Origin: Hymenochaete sp. R1
Lineage: Eukaryota > Basidiomycota > Agaricomycetes > Hymenochaetales > Hymenochaetaceae
Assembly: GCA_019400425.1 (NCBI GenBank)
Contig: JAFREE010000066.1
Location: forward strand, 1-64,000
DNA length: 64,000 nucleotides
Direction of reading: 5' to 3'
Positions within the stretch are counted from its first letter, which is position 1, and every line of letters begins with the position of its first letter. The translations under genes were made by a program, and so were the position numbers. This document shows positions 11,421 to 22,648 of the stretch, in pieces. The notes beneath the pieces are model-generated. The model was given only the letters and a program-made list of their open reading frames with translations, was not told the DNA's origin and ran no database searches.

Positions 11421-12108
11421 ATGCTCCAGGAATTGTCGCATATGGACCGCATCACACAACTGCAGAATGAAGTAGAACAAGTGCGTGCTTGCCTGTTGCT
11501 TGTCATGGGCGACATGTCATTTACTGACTATCACTATTGGTAGTTGTTAACGATCATGTCCTCTAGCATCTCATACCTTTGTACACGTACCAACTTTGCG
11601 CAAGTCAGCGACGCAATCCCCGTTACAAAACAGCGGAACCCGGACAAATTTGATCCTCCGGATGTCTTTGAAGGTGAGTCCCGTCTTCGGCTGCCAGCTG
11701 CTCTGACTTTGAGCTGATTATCGGTGATAAGCAAACAAGAAGGAACTCGTAGCAGACTTGGTCTCAAAAGCGAAACAGGTTGAGGTCCTGATAAAGTCAC
11801 TTCCTGTACCTGAGGCGGAGGAGGTGCAGGTATGTCTGTCGTTGATGCTTTCCGCTTGGTAGTGATTGAGAGACAATTGGAAAGGCCATGAGGTTCCGGG
11901 AGTTGGAGAAAGAAATGCAGGACGCCAACGAGGAATACATAGTTGCTTTGAACCGAGCGAGTGAGTTTCAAAGATGTTGCGACCTATGGAGTTCTGATTT
12001 ATGTCAGAGGATTTGCATGCTCAGGTCGCTGGTGTTCTACGGGAAATGCTGAGCGAAGACGACCCTCCCGGTCCTTCAAATACAGAGATGGATCAAGGTC
12101 AGAAATAA
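11421..12108 (+). CDS. MED21: Mediator complex subunit 21 (Srb7)
   Basis: MED21 is a small helical subunit of the Mediator middle module that bridges activators and RNA polymerase II in the nucleus. I read five exons: 11421-11480, 11544-11673, 11732-11829, 11885-11960 and 12008-12108, which give 154 residues, the usual size. Family landmarks are MDRITQLQ at the N-terminus, SISYLCTRTNF, PVTKQRNPDKFDPP, ANKKELVADLVSKAKQ with SLPVPEAEE, and a C-terminal coiled coil (ELEKEMQDANEEY). The first ATG (11421) adds MLQELSH before MDRITQLQ; the second ATG at 11442 is a possible alternative start. The gene converges on the cullin gene, with 93 bases between stop codons. Confidence 0.93.
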
Positions 12109-12201
12109 CACGCGCTACATACGATGGATGTAATTTTTATTTTTATCTAACACTACTGTACATTCAATGACACTTCTGTCTCGTCCATATTTCATCTATC
12201 T

Positions 12202-15021
12202 TCACGCAACATACGCATAAACGTTCTTCGCTCCCTCCTCTCTCTTCATATATTCCGACTCAATCAATTGCTCGAACCGGCCCTTAATCATGCCAACGTC
12301 GGGATGGAAGTGTTTCTTCATAACATCAACGACCTCCGTAATAAGTGTTTGATGCGCCATGCGCTTCTTTGCTTTCATGATACGCACGATGGCTGCGTCG
12401 AGGAGGAACTTGCGCTCCATCTCAATTGCACCTTGTGCCTTCTTACTTTCTTGGGGCTATAAAATCCGAATGACATTGTATCAAAGCTATGACAGTTCGA
12501 AGCAAGGAAGGTGACACTTACCGTCTCTTTCACTTGAATCTGATTAATGTGTACTCGAGCGCGTTCGTCTGTAAATTCGGCGTTGAAAAGGAAAACGTCG
12601 TTGTCATTTACGTCCCTCCCAGCAGGACGCTTCTTCAGGACTTTTTTCTTTCCACAAGCAAGCGACTGCAACGTTCTTCTCAGTTCCGCGTCATCTACAT
12701 TGCAGATCAGTGAATGCAACCCCGTATGGAGAGAAATGAAGATACCCAGTCTCGTATGTTCCTTAATATCCAGAAATGGTATCTCCTCTCGATCGTTGAA
12801 CGCGAGTAGCACGATTGCCTGGTACAAGCTGACCTGTAACTCCTTCTGGCCCGCTGCGAATCTGGCTCGTACCTGCGCCGTCCCGAGAGAATGATTAAAG
12901 GTGAGCTTCCTCCCCTTGTGTTTTGCCTTGTAGAACTTCTGAAAGCGGTCTAGCTCCGCTTGCATATCCAGGCTAAGCACAACGGACTCCTTCCTGTCGG
13001 ACGCGAAGGGCCAGTACGCGGCTTCGAGGATGCAGGCGTTCAAGCGGTTCGTGAATGCATCTTTGCCGAGGGCAGAGGCGGTATGCTTTTCTGCAAATTC
13101 TTTCATAAGGTCAAAAGAGAGAGAAAGGTCGCGGAACATATGATCGCCCATGTCGAACTCCGGATCAAATCTATTTTTTAGGGTTTTTAAGACTTCTTTC
13201 TCGAAATCATCGGACGCGCTACGATTGAGCAAAAGGCGTTTGGCGAGCGCGTTGTGATAGAATTTTCGGAAAACGTCCTTGTCTGTAGCAAACCGTGAAC
13301 TTGGGCGAGAGCAGAGCCAGGGTATGAATCTCACCTTCGGAGAACCGGTACAGACCAAGAACAGCGTCGAGCTTTTTGCTAAATTCTTCGTCACTGGCAG
13401 ACTTCTGGCCCCTTTTCATTTCGCGGTCAAGATATTTGGCTATCATTTCTGCGGGTTTGATTTTTCTCGTCCCAAACGCTTTCGAAAAAGCATCTGAAAC
13501 AGCATCCCTAAAAATCTTACGAGACTCGAATGCCTCTGAGGCCGCAGCATCAATAAATGCTTTGAATGCAATCAAGCGGTCTACCATCTCGTCGTCTCGA
13601 TCTTGATCTTTGACGATAGACGCGACCTCTTTCAGTATGTGACCTTTGAACTTGTTGCAGAGCAACGAATGCCCATCAACACGTCCAAAGAGATTGTACA
13701 TGCGTGAGAGGGCTTCGATACTTGTATCATCAACTGCTTTTTCCAGACCTGAAGTGAGCCACGGAAGACGCTTTAGGAGAAGAGCCGTCTCAGTAGCTTT
13801 CTGTACTTCCGAATGGTCGAATGTGAAAGATGGCATGACTTGCGCAGAACGCAGTTCCTCTTCCTCCAGGCGCGACTTGACATTTTGAAGGAAGTCCCAC
13901 GGATTATCCTTGAGGCGCACTTCCTCCGCCTCAGATTCATCCGCGTAGAAGCTTTCTGTCGATTTAATATATGTTTTAAGGAATACGTCACCGAAAAGTG
14001 AGTACTCGTCGAGCTTGTCGACAAATTTAACGACGACATCTCGCTGAGGATGGGGCTTCCTAAGTCATGTCATGGCATTTGTCAAGTTAATCGCAAGAAA
14101 TCAAAGTTACAACCAACCTCTCACGCCTTTCCCAGGTTACCCATTCATCGATTGCTTTCTTCATTCGCTTCAATATAAGGGCATTCCGGAAGATAACAGT
14201 GCTATACTTCTGAAGCGCCATAGGCCTGATGAATTATAAGACTGTGATTTGCGTTTGGTGATTGTCATTAAGAAGCTCACCTAATGTGCAGGAGTTCTTT
14301 ATTTCGTGTTACAAATACACGGTCAAGATAGGCCAAGAGACTTTCGAGTTTTCCTATGCATTTGCCATACCAAGAAGTGACATGCACGAGTTCGTTCAGC
14401 CATTGAAGTATGTCGCGCTCGTCCTCCCTTGCGATGCGTTCTCGCACTATGTTTATAGCCTGACGTAGTTCATGATCCAGCTTCTCATATAGCCATGGTC
14501 CTTTCCCGGTCATGAGGACAATCGACTGTGTAGCATAGTAGATGCGAGAATTGAGAAACTTGCTTTCACGCAGGGCACAATTTTTGTCGAATTGTGGATT
14601 GGCAAGGACGTCGTGAATGGCATCGATAATGATTCTCGGCAAGGGTTCCAATAGACTCTCTATCGGTTTCTCATCTATTTAAAGTATGAGACATTAGGTC
14701 ATATGTTATAAAGAAGAAGTATATACCTGGGTGACGCACGAGAGTAAATGTCCTGACACCATCAGCACTCACAAGCTCGTTTCCTCCGTCTATGGCCCTT
14801 CCCTTCCCTTTTCGAGAGTTCCGAGAGCTTGCAGCAATGTCCTTGTCGCCTTCGAGTCTGGCTGCTTTGCGATGGGGACTTTGCGAGCCAGAAGAGTTAT
14901 TTGTACCGTTCGAATAGGAAGATGTCTTTATCTTCGGCTGAAACTCTGAGAGACCATTGGATGAAGATGGGAACGTAAGGAGCTCAAAGACGCTCGGCAT
15001 TGGAGGTGCTTGAGCGGCCAT
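12202..15021 (-). CDS. CUL4: Cullin-4-type scaffold of a ubiquitin ligase
   Basis: Cullins scaffold RING ubiquitin ligases; CUL4 pairs with DDB1 and acts in DNA replication and repair. I read seven exons: 15021-14727, 14674-14281, 14225-14118, 14059-13335, 13282-12746, 12694-12522 and 12456-12202, giving 828 residues. The first ~95 are polar and low complexity. Cullin repeats follow, then the homology domain with FYHNALAKRLL and DDAELRRTLQSLACGKKKVL, which matches CUL4 better than CUL1 or CUL3. The C-terminal winged helix carries IVRIMKAKKRMAH, with the conserved neddylation lysine, and ends in YAYVA. Assignment to cullin is secure; to CUL4 it rests on motif resemblance. Confidence 0.92.
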
Positions 15022-15321
15022 TCTTGGGTCCGGACAAGAGTGCTCAGCTGTGTATCAAGCTACAAAGACGAATGGTTTCCCGAACAATCAGAACGATGGA
15101 TGAACCGAAAGGTGGCGGATGCAGCTGGGAAAGGCTGGACTGGGAAGCTCTGCGAGTTGACCTATTGGGTCTTGGGAAGACAATGAACGTCGATTATATC
15201 CAAGCTTACATAACAAGTCTTCCACTCAAGATTAAAGAGAATCGGGGGCTTATAATCCAAAATTGCCGAATCCATCCACTAAATACTAGCCACGCATGTA
15301 TACGGTACAAAATGAAACACT

Positions 15322-16311
15322 TCAGAGGATCGTTTGCCTCTCACTTGTAATTTCATCAATAACGATATCCTCTGCTGCGGGCAACAACTCCAAGACTCGA
15401 GTGTATTCTCCTTCATTCAAGTAGAAGTACAACTTCAACTCCTTCACGCGGGCTTCTGACCCGTGAAGAAGCTCTATAACGTCCTCCGGTACCCGACCGG
15501 CGCTGGGTGCGGCTTTCGTGATCTCCACTCGCAGCTTCGTTAAGCTCGGCGCGCAAATACAGGCCAGGATGCCTGCATACGGGCCGTCACTAAAATGATC
15601 GATCTCGAGAAGTTTCGGGAGAACGACCGGTTCGAATTTCCTGGGGTAAACGTATGAATCATAACAGACAGCGCTCGTGTGGAGGTATTCCAAATTGGGG
15701 CAATGCGGTAGGAAGCGTAGACAGGCAAGAGTAATCGCCTTTGAGAAAGACATCAGCCCGCGCAGCTCTAATCTCGTGAGTGCGGGAGCGATTGGACGTG
15801 CTGATGGAGTCCAAGGAGGTACGATAAAGATGGGTGACGCAAAGACATCTGGACTGCCATCTCGCGCATCCGAGAATGGAATATTGTCATTAATTGTTAG
15901 GTGTGTTAGACGTGAGAGGTCGTTGAAATCCACTTCGAAAAAAGGTGTATTGTGAGAGAAACGTTCACGAGGAATCGCAAGAACGATATTTCCCCAACGT
16001 GATTGGGCTGTGGAAAGGAGTTTTAGGATGTTTTCGTATTGTGGTGCCTTCATCGTCTCGGTATCCACGATCATCGTCGAGTCGCCCGACCTATCGATCC
16101 AAAGCTGCAGTGATTTCATCCAGTCCTTGACCCCTGGACCTGCTTCGAAGCGATGCCAGAGATATCCATTTGATAATGCCAACTCTCGCCAAAAACGGCA
16201 GGTCTGAGAGATGCTGATAGGTGCGTCGAAGAGCGATGGGATGCCATCGGAAGTTTGCACGGCCCATTTAAAGATGAGAAGTACGACGTCTGCCGGCAGA
16301 TTCAATAGCAT
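15322..16311 (-). CDS. F-box protein (subfamily 1)
   Basis: This single-exon gene encodes 329 residues. The N-terminus LPADVVLLIFKWAV followed by ISQTCRFWRELAL is a divergent F-box, the segment that binds SKP1 in SCF ubiquitin ligases. The rest contains leucine-rich segments (SRLTHLTINDN, LTRLELRGLM, LEYLHTSAV, LTKLRVEI), the usual substrate-binding part. It ends with LELLPAAEDIVIDEI. The same ending and N-terminus are recognisable in the decayed copies at 22027-22518 and 24727-25035. The substrate cannot be deduced. Confidence 0.8.
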   Translation of the reverse strand: MLLNLPADVVLLIFKWAVQTSDGIPSLFDAPISISQTCRFWRELALSNGYLWHRFEAGPGVKDWMKSLQLWIDRSGDSTMIVDTETMKAPQYENILKLLSTAQSRWGNIVLAIPRERFSHNTPFFEVDFNDLSRLTHLTINDNIPFSDARDGSPDVFASPIFIVPPWTPSARPIAPALTRLELRGLMSFSKAITLACLRFLPHCPNLEYLHTSAVCYDSYVYPRKFEPVVLPKLLEIDHFSDGPYAGILACICAPSLTKLRVEITKAAPSAGRVPEDVIELLHGSEARVKELKLYFYLNEGEYTRVLELLPAAEDIVIDEITSERQTIL

Positions 16312-18305
16312 ATTCTCAATGAAATGAATTCAGAGAAAATATGGATAGACTATTTAGTGAAGCTAGACCGGCACGAGACCGTGACTAGCCATGACATAGG
16401 CGGAGGAAGACAAACGATCGATAAAAGGACGCGACCTTGTGGCTCGTATTTGCTGTTGTTTGTCACTGGCACGGTTTTTGTCGAGATCGCAATATTGATA
16501 AAAGATTTGGGTTTCGCAACGATAAACGACCGAAAAGCTGGCTAAGTGGGCCGAAACGTTTCGCGTGTAAATATACTAGTACACAACTATTTTTATGGAA
16601 ATCTTTTAGTTAATTAAAAGCACAAAGTGCGGCGTAAGAGCACAAAGACAGAAACATTGTCTAAACACCATCTGCTACATGCTTTCAAATATGAAAGTCA
16701 GAGCCATCATATTGTGACATAGTTATCTTCGTCGAGTCCAGGAGCTTCGCAGCTCGTTGCGCAACATAACGATGTTTTGTTGTCGTCGGCGAGCACGACG
16801 CTATCGCAAAATGCCGTTAGATTCGGTTACATCTTTTTGAAAGACCGATAGTTTGCCATGTAGGTTATCATATGAGAGCTTTCGAGATTCGATCGGCGCT
16901 GCTTGGGTATCTGAATGGCTGTTTCTGTAAGATAGGTGCGCAGCGCAGGATTGCCAGTGTTGCGACTATAGCTCTAGATAAGTCAGTGCTATGCTGCAAA
17001 CAAAGCTTAGATGCAGCAAAGGAGCGTGTTGAGTCCTCAGGTCCACTGATGGTCGATGTAGCCAGTTTATGTAATACATGCATGGGGATACCCATGCTAC
17101 GCATGAAACGTTCCTTCATGTTCACGTTAGGGAACGATAAGGCAAGGAGAATGTCCTCGGTGTACTTGATCGAGGCAAGTTCCAGACTAAGGCTCCGCAC
17201 ACTCAGTAAAATCCTACCCCTATTTCAGTCCAACTCGATATCCTCGGCTAACGAATAATAGTCAATAACATGAGTAGCACATCGCATCAATTTCCCGAAG
17301 ATGACTTTGAACGTCTCCGCGTCGAAATGGACAAGAAAGTTGGCTTGAACTGACATTGCCATGTTCCTAGGTTTGGTTACGAGACGGTAGAGAAAGCCGC
17401 CTCTTTTATCGATACCCTGCCCAAAGCCAAGGTCGTTCCAGACCTACGTTGGTTCGTGAATCAAATCACAGAGTCAGCGGTTGACTGGGCGAGGTCACCG
17501 TAATTTTCCACGCATTGAGCTGTAACAAGTAAAGTGTGAATGTAAAATGCTGCTTGCAGATACCCGATTTCCGCGCGCCTAAATGCTATCGCTTTTACCT
17601 TAGAGGGAAGCTGAATCGTCTCCAAATTTCTCAGAACATTTTTCAACCGTTGAAGATCCCGCTTACATGGCGAAGCAGGTCCGGGTCCGAATGAAGGCTA
17701 CAAAGCGATGCCGTGTATGAGCAAGATGGCACGACGATATGTCAAGAGCACGAACACATACCCTGCAAGGTCCCGCTTTTCTCCAGGTGGAACATTATTG
17801 ACTGTAAGTTCGCACTCGGGACTTATGATCTTGTTGTGTGCATCCTTGATCACGTTGACCCCGGATGAATCGAATCAAATGATAGTGTGTCAAGGGACAA
17901 GGAACGCATTAGCATTTGTTTCTGTTCCCAGTGTCAGCAAGCCTAAGGTGTGATAATAGAAGGAAGAGTGGAGCCCGGCGTCAGACACTTTGCTGTTGAC
18001 AAAAAATAAAGCCTTAAGAAGTGGGAAACCAAGGCCAAAAATTACTAAAAGCAGGAGACGAAGATGAGCACGTAGTTCAGTGATATTTCTTATTCATCCC
18101 GCTACTTCACCCCTTCATTTGAGTCTGTTTTGAGATTGATGGAACCAAAATTTCGGACTCCGTAGGTGCACCTGGCCATCCAAGCGCCCGGCGGTACATA
18201 AAAGAAAAGTCATGTAAATGAATGTGCATCATTAAAAGATCGTAAAATTAAAGAATGGGCATCATTCAGAGTCGCCAGTGGTCAGGGCACAAACATGGCA
18301 CTCGA
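16312..18305. other. 2-kb interval with possible gene remnants
   Basis: No complete gene is supported. At 17272 an ATG opens a short acidic frame (HQFPEDDFERLRVEMDKK) followed by a possible short intron ending at CCTAG. After it, a second frame reads through KAASFIDTLPKAKVV to a stop near 17503, but the two join in frame only from a different ATG (near 17304). On the minus strand 16868-17200 is open for 110 codons with plausible composition (SLELASIKYTEDILLALSF) and may be a fragment of something. Both could be remnants or untranslated sequence. Confidence 0.3.
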
Positions 18306-19111
18306 CTAATCGCTACTTTGCAATTTTTCGTAGTCGCCTTTGCCGTCGTTTGTAGAGAACAGCCGCTGAGTATCCGTGGAAGGCTTCTCGATATCTGCTG
18401 TAGGCCTTCCAGCATTGACGGAGAGATTTGTGACTTCGTACTTCTTCCGGAACGGTACATGTACGTTCATGGTGGTCATGAAGATGAAGAAAGACACAAA
18501 AACTGCATCTAGCTTGCTTGGGATGCCTGTGAGCTCCTCTGAGAAGGTAACCCGACCGCGACGGCGTGGGTGCTCATCCAAGCGCTCCCTCTTATAAGTC
18601 ACGACTTGGTTGCCATTCGAGTCGAAAAGCTAAAAGCATTGAAATATCAGGACCGGAAGTTAGGATAGGGACGAAGCATACAAACCTGAGGTTCGAAGCC
18701 GTATGTGTGCCACGTAAAGACCTCTTCGCCAAGATGAAGTGAAGACGCAGTGCTGAGAAACAGAAGAAACTCCATCAGCAAAAGCCTGAACCAAGTGTGA
18801 AAGCTTACTCACCTCAGGAATCCAGGCGTGGGCAGTAGGAACTCATTTAAAGCGTAGACCCGGCCGGACATGACAACGTAACTTCTACTCGTGGACGGCC
18901 AGTTCCAAAGGATCTGCGCAACCTCTCTGTGTTCCTCTGGGTTGTCAGAGCCAATGAATGTGATGGTCGTCCGCACTGGCACAAAGGAGAAGCGGAAGGT
19001 CGTAAAAATGCGATAGACCGGACGATTCGCGCTCTTTTCCGAGTCAGACCCACCGGTGACTTCGAAAACCGTGTTGTAGATCTCCTGGCCTCTACTGAAT
19101 GATAGTTCCAT
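18306..19111 (-). CDS. DUF6593-like protein
   Basis: I read three exons: 19111-18813, 18752-18686 and 18629-18306, giving 229 residues in one frame. The body has the beta-rich pattern of DUF6593, a family common in mushroom-forming fungi and of unknown function. The segments are VYRIFTTFRF, TTITFIGS, VAQILWNWPSTSR, a short linker with FTWHTYGFEPQ, LFDSNGNQVVTYKRE, and a terminal hydrophobic strand LDAVFVSFFIFMT. A polar tail of about 45 residues follows. An upstream in-frame ATG at 19162 would add 17 residues; the start at 19111 gives the more family-like N-terminus. The family call is by pattern and is moderately certain; the gene structure is well supported by frame continuity. Confidence 0.65.
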
Positions 19112-19357
19112 TTGGGCGGGGGAAGGGGGGAAAGATAAAAGTGAGATGATGGTGCGTTGCATTCAAAGCACCATTTTGAGGTTTCGTGCAGATGCAAAGT
19201 AGCCGTTTACCATTGGCGAAGCAAAGGTGACTTCGATTGTTTCGGTATATCAAAATCATTTTTTGTGACACTTTGCTGCGACCATTTGAATGAGAAAATG
19301 AGCCCGGAAAAATGTTCGACATGATGATGGTAAGAGGGAGAAACGCGAGGACCTCCG

Positions 19358-21755
19358 ATGACGTCTCGCGTTTCACGACGACGAGCGAACCGTTTCCGGC
19401 TTGGTTTCCGGCTTCTCTCAGTCCTTGGCATCACCCTTTCTTTCTTCCATCATCATCTCTCTTTCACCACAACGATGATGAGGGCATCGTCGCACATGAC
19501 TGTTCTAGCCGTTGTGCGCGCTGTACAAAGGTTGGGGGCTGCCGTGGCCTCACCCATGGTTCTGGCCTCGGCCGAGGGCGAGGAACCAGACGAAGCTCCT
19601 GGCTCGACGGGGTTCTGGATGAAGTTGTTGCTAAGCTGTCTTTTGGTATTATTAGGAGGGGCCTTTGCTGGGTATGTATCTGCCTTACTCTCTCCTCGAT
19701 TAAACGTTATTGACCAGTGCACAACAGCCTTACCATCGGTCTTATGGGACTCGACGAACTACATTTGCGTGTCCTGTCCATGGCTTCAGACGACGAAAAA
19801 GAAAGAAGGCATGCGGCGAAAGGTGAAAGACATCTCGATCATCTGGTTGTAACTTGTTCCTCATGCACTGCAGTTCTGAAACTTCTCAAGAAAGGGAAAC
19901 ATTGGGTGCTCGTGGTATGTAATCTATAACGAAACGTAGAAAATCACTGTGCTTATAGTGTTTTATGGGCACACAGGTTCTCCTTCTGGGCAATGTTGTG
20001 CGCATACCTTCGAAAATGTATTCACTTCGTAGATTCTCAATGATTACCCCAGATTGTCAACGAAAGTTTGCCCATCTTTCTGGATAGTGCGGTGAGCAAT
20101 TCACACTTGCTCGCTCCACTCCCGCAGGCTTACATTACAAGATCGGAGGTGGCGTCGCTGCCGTTATAATCTCAACGGTACTTATTGGTAAGATACGTGT
20201 TTATCAAGGAAATAAAATCAATATTGATTCGCATTCATAGTCATTTTTGGGTGAGTTAAGAATCTGTCTCGGATCGAATTTAGTACTCATCGGCGTCATA
20301 CATATTGATTCTAGAGAGTAAGTTTGACCAAATTTTTGGCGATGGCGAAGGCATAGTGATGATGATACACAACCCAGAGTCATCCCGCAAGCCGTATGTG
20401 CTCGCTATGGTCTTGGCATCGGAGCAACGTTTGCACCTGTCGTACTCAGTCTCATGTATATTTTTGGTAAATATTCTACTCTGCCTGTCAAAGCGATGAT
20501 ACACGGACTAACTACAGTTCTCTAACAGCGCCCATCGCATGGCCTATCGCGAAGCTATTAGACTACGTCCTCGGTGCAAACGAGGAACATACTTACAAAA
20601 AGGCCGAGCTACGCTCGTTCCTACAGTTCCACAGACAGGGAGAAGAGCCTCTCCGAGACGATGAGATTGCTATTCTTAATGGAGTCCTCGAGCTTAATAC
20701 GAAAAGTGTCATGAGTATCATGACCCCTTTACGCGATGTACTGACGTTGAGTACGGATGATGTGCTTGACCATGCGCTGTTGGATAAGATGTGAGTACTG
20801 CATGACTTTTGAGGCGGAGCATATACTAAAGACATGTAGTCTTCTGAGCGGTTATTCTCGGATACCTGTGCACGACCCTTCCAATCCTAAAGCTTTCGTC
20901 GGTCTACTCCTCATTAAAAGGGTATGTGGCTCATGCATTCTTTTCGGCTGGGATCGCCTCATCGTTGCTTTTTTTAGCTTCTTCGTTACGATCCCGACGA
21001 CAAGCTCAAAATTTCAGATTTCTCATTATCTATTCTCCCCGAAGCCAACCCGAACATTAATTGCTTCCAAGCTCTTGATTACTTGTACGTTTTGTCACAT
21101 AGAGGCTCCGTTGAATACTGAACCTTCCATAGCCAAACTGGCCGCGCGCACTTGCTTTTAGTGAGTGAAACACCCGGTATCCCAGGCGGTGCCGTTGGTG
21201 TTGTAACCCTCGAAGGTAAGATAAAAATTAGACGGTTCAACTTCAACTTCGGCTAACGACCGTCCTCAAATGACATCAGACATCATCGAAGAAATCATCG
21301 CTGAGGAAATCATCGACGAGTTCGATCGCTACGAAGACAATCAATCCAAGCGCGAAGCCCGCAGGCGCGGTAACGCAGCCATCATGAAAGGTATTGTCGA
21401 ACACGTTAAACGCCGCTCTACTATGCCGGAGATCCACCTCGCAGGCGAATCGACACCCCACGTAGCGTCTAGCTCGCCGGACATCGAGAGCCCCATTTCG
21501 TCGAATTCCAATCATAAGGACAACGGTACGAGTGGGACAACGGGGTCGGGTCTTCCGAGAGCGGTGAGTTCGAGGGATATTCAAACACCGCACGCGTCGA
21601 CGGATTATTTCTTGAGAGGACAGGTGGAGGTGATGCATGATTCGCCGAATTCGTCGGTTGGTGATGATGGTATCGCGTTTGGGGATGGAAAGAAGAGTGG
21701 AAACCCTAACGGTGGGAGGAGGAATGGGTCGAATGATGTGATGTCTCCTCGATAG
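19358..21755 (+). CDS. MAM3: CNNM/Mam3-type DUF21-CBS membrane protein
   Basis: CNNM proteins sit in intracellular or plasma membranes and handle divalent metals; yeast Mam3 affects vacuolar manganese and other metals. The gene has about ten short introns. The frame begins with a basic N-terminus, then transmembrane segments of the DUF21 domain: [16 protein letters not shown] joined to [44 protein letters not shown] and [20 protein letters not shown] tandem CBS pair follows ([63 protein letters not shown]). The last exon ends in a polar tail. Several introns end at the second of two nearby AGs, chosen because only those keep the domain in frame. An alternative start is the ATG pair near 19475. 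Confidence 0.88.
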
Positions 21756-22026
21756 CTAGGGCCGAAAAGAATTCGGAAAATTAATGCACTTTCGATGAAA
21801 GGGCAGTATTGCAGGGCATAGAGATTTTGTGCGATTTCACCTTGTCCAGTAACTTTATAATTGCTACGAGGTTCGGAGTACCGACAAACTTCGAGTGCAC
21901 GTCTACAACCACGGACTCACCGCATGCCAGAAAACTCATACAGAAATCAGATATAAGGATGCGAGCTATATATATCATTCACTGCTTCAGAGAAGTTCAG
22001 ACTAGTACTGTAGATGCAATTCTACT

Positions 22027-22518
22027 TTAGTCTACGTTCAGGTCCTCGACTTTGGGAAGCAACTTGAGCAATAAACTGTACTTGTCCGTAGTCATGTGAA
22101 TGAGCTTCGCCCTCTTCAACTCTGTCTTCGAAGTCGATTTCAGTTGATGCAAATCGTCAGTGACTGACGACACGTCGTCACTTTTACGTTTCCCCCTCTC
22201 GAGGACTCCGACGAGGAGGTCTGCTTCCAACATGCAGTGGTACTTGAACGTGGACGTTCCGAATCGTTTTATTCGCAGTCATAGCGCCACTAAATAGGCG
22301 TCGGTAGTCTAACCGTTCTCAGATCTCTGGCCGCGCCCGAATCTGCTCGAAAGCGAGTCAGGGAATTTGGCGGCTCTCCTCATATGGGATGTTTGAGAGA
22401 TATTGACAGATGCCTTTGAAAGGCTTGGGATCCCGTCGCCTGCTAATCCCACGACCAATGAAAAGATCTGCAGTAGTATCTCTTCTACACAGAAAGCACG
22501 AGTGGTGATAGACATCAT
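22027..22518 (-). pseudogene. Decayed F-box gene (subfamily 1)
   Basis: Two minus-strand fragments survive. At 22518 the frame opens with an F-box-like start (EEILLQIFSLVV, GDGIPSLSKASVNISQT) resembling the N-terminus of the intact gene at 15322-16311 (GIPSLFDAPISISQT). At 22027-22233 a fragment reading LKRAKLIHM and LLLKLLPKVEDLNVD matches that gene's C-terminal end (LELLPAAEDIVID). The middle is missing and the frames do not join. This looks like an internal-deletion relic. It lies head to head with the intact F-box gene at 22647, with about 130 bases between. Confidence 0.65.
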
Positions 22519-22601
22519 GGTGTTTGAAAAAGCTTCATGGGCCTGTAACTTTTATGCAGGGGCCGGGAGGACGACGCGGATCATCAACGTCTTCAAGTTC
22601 A

Positions 22602-22648
22602 ATCATCTCGTGCCCATCTACTATCATCTTGTGCCCATCTACTATCAT
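22602..22648. repeat. 21-bp tandem repeat at an F-box gene start
   Basis: The unit ATCATCTCGTGCCCATCTAC plus T is repeated once with a single C-to-T change (22602-22622 and 22623-22643) and then restarts with ATCAT. The partial third unit overlaps the ATG at 22647, so repeat turnover sits directly on the start site. Confidence 0.8.

Noticed and set aside
16868..17200. 110-codon minus-strand frame with protein-like composition
   Set aside because: It is overlapped by a plus-strand frame of similar length and has no recognisable domain, neighbouring exon or clear start context.
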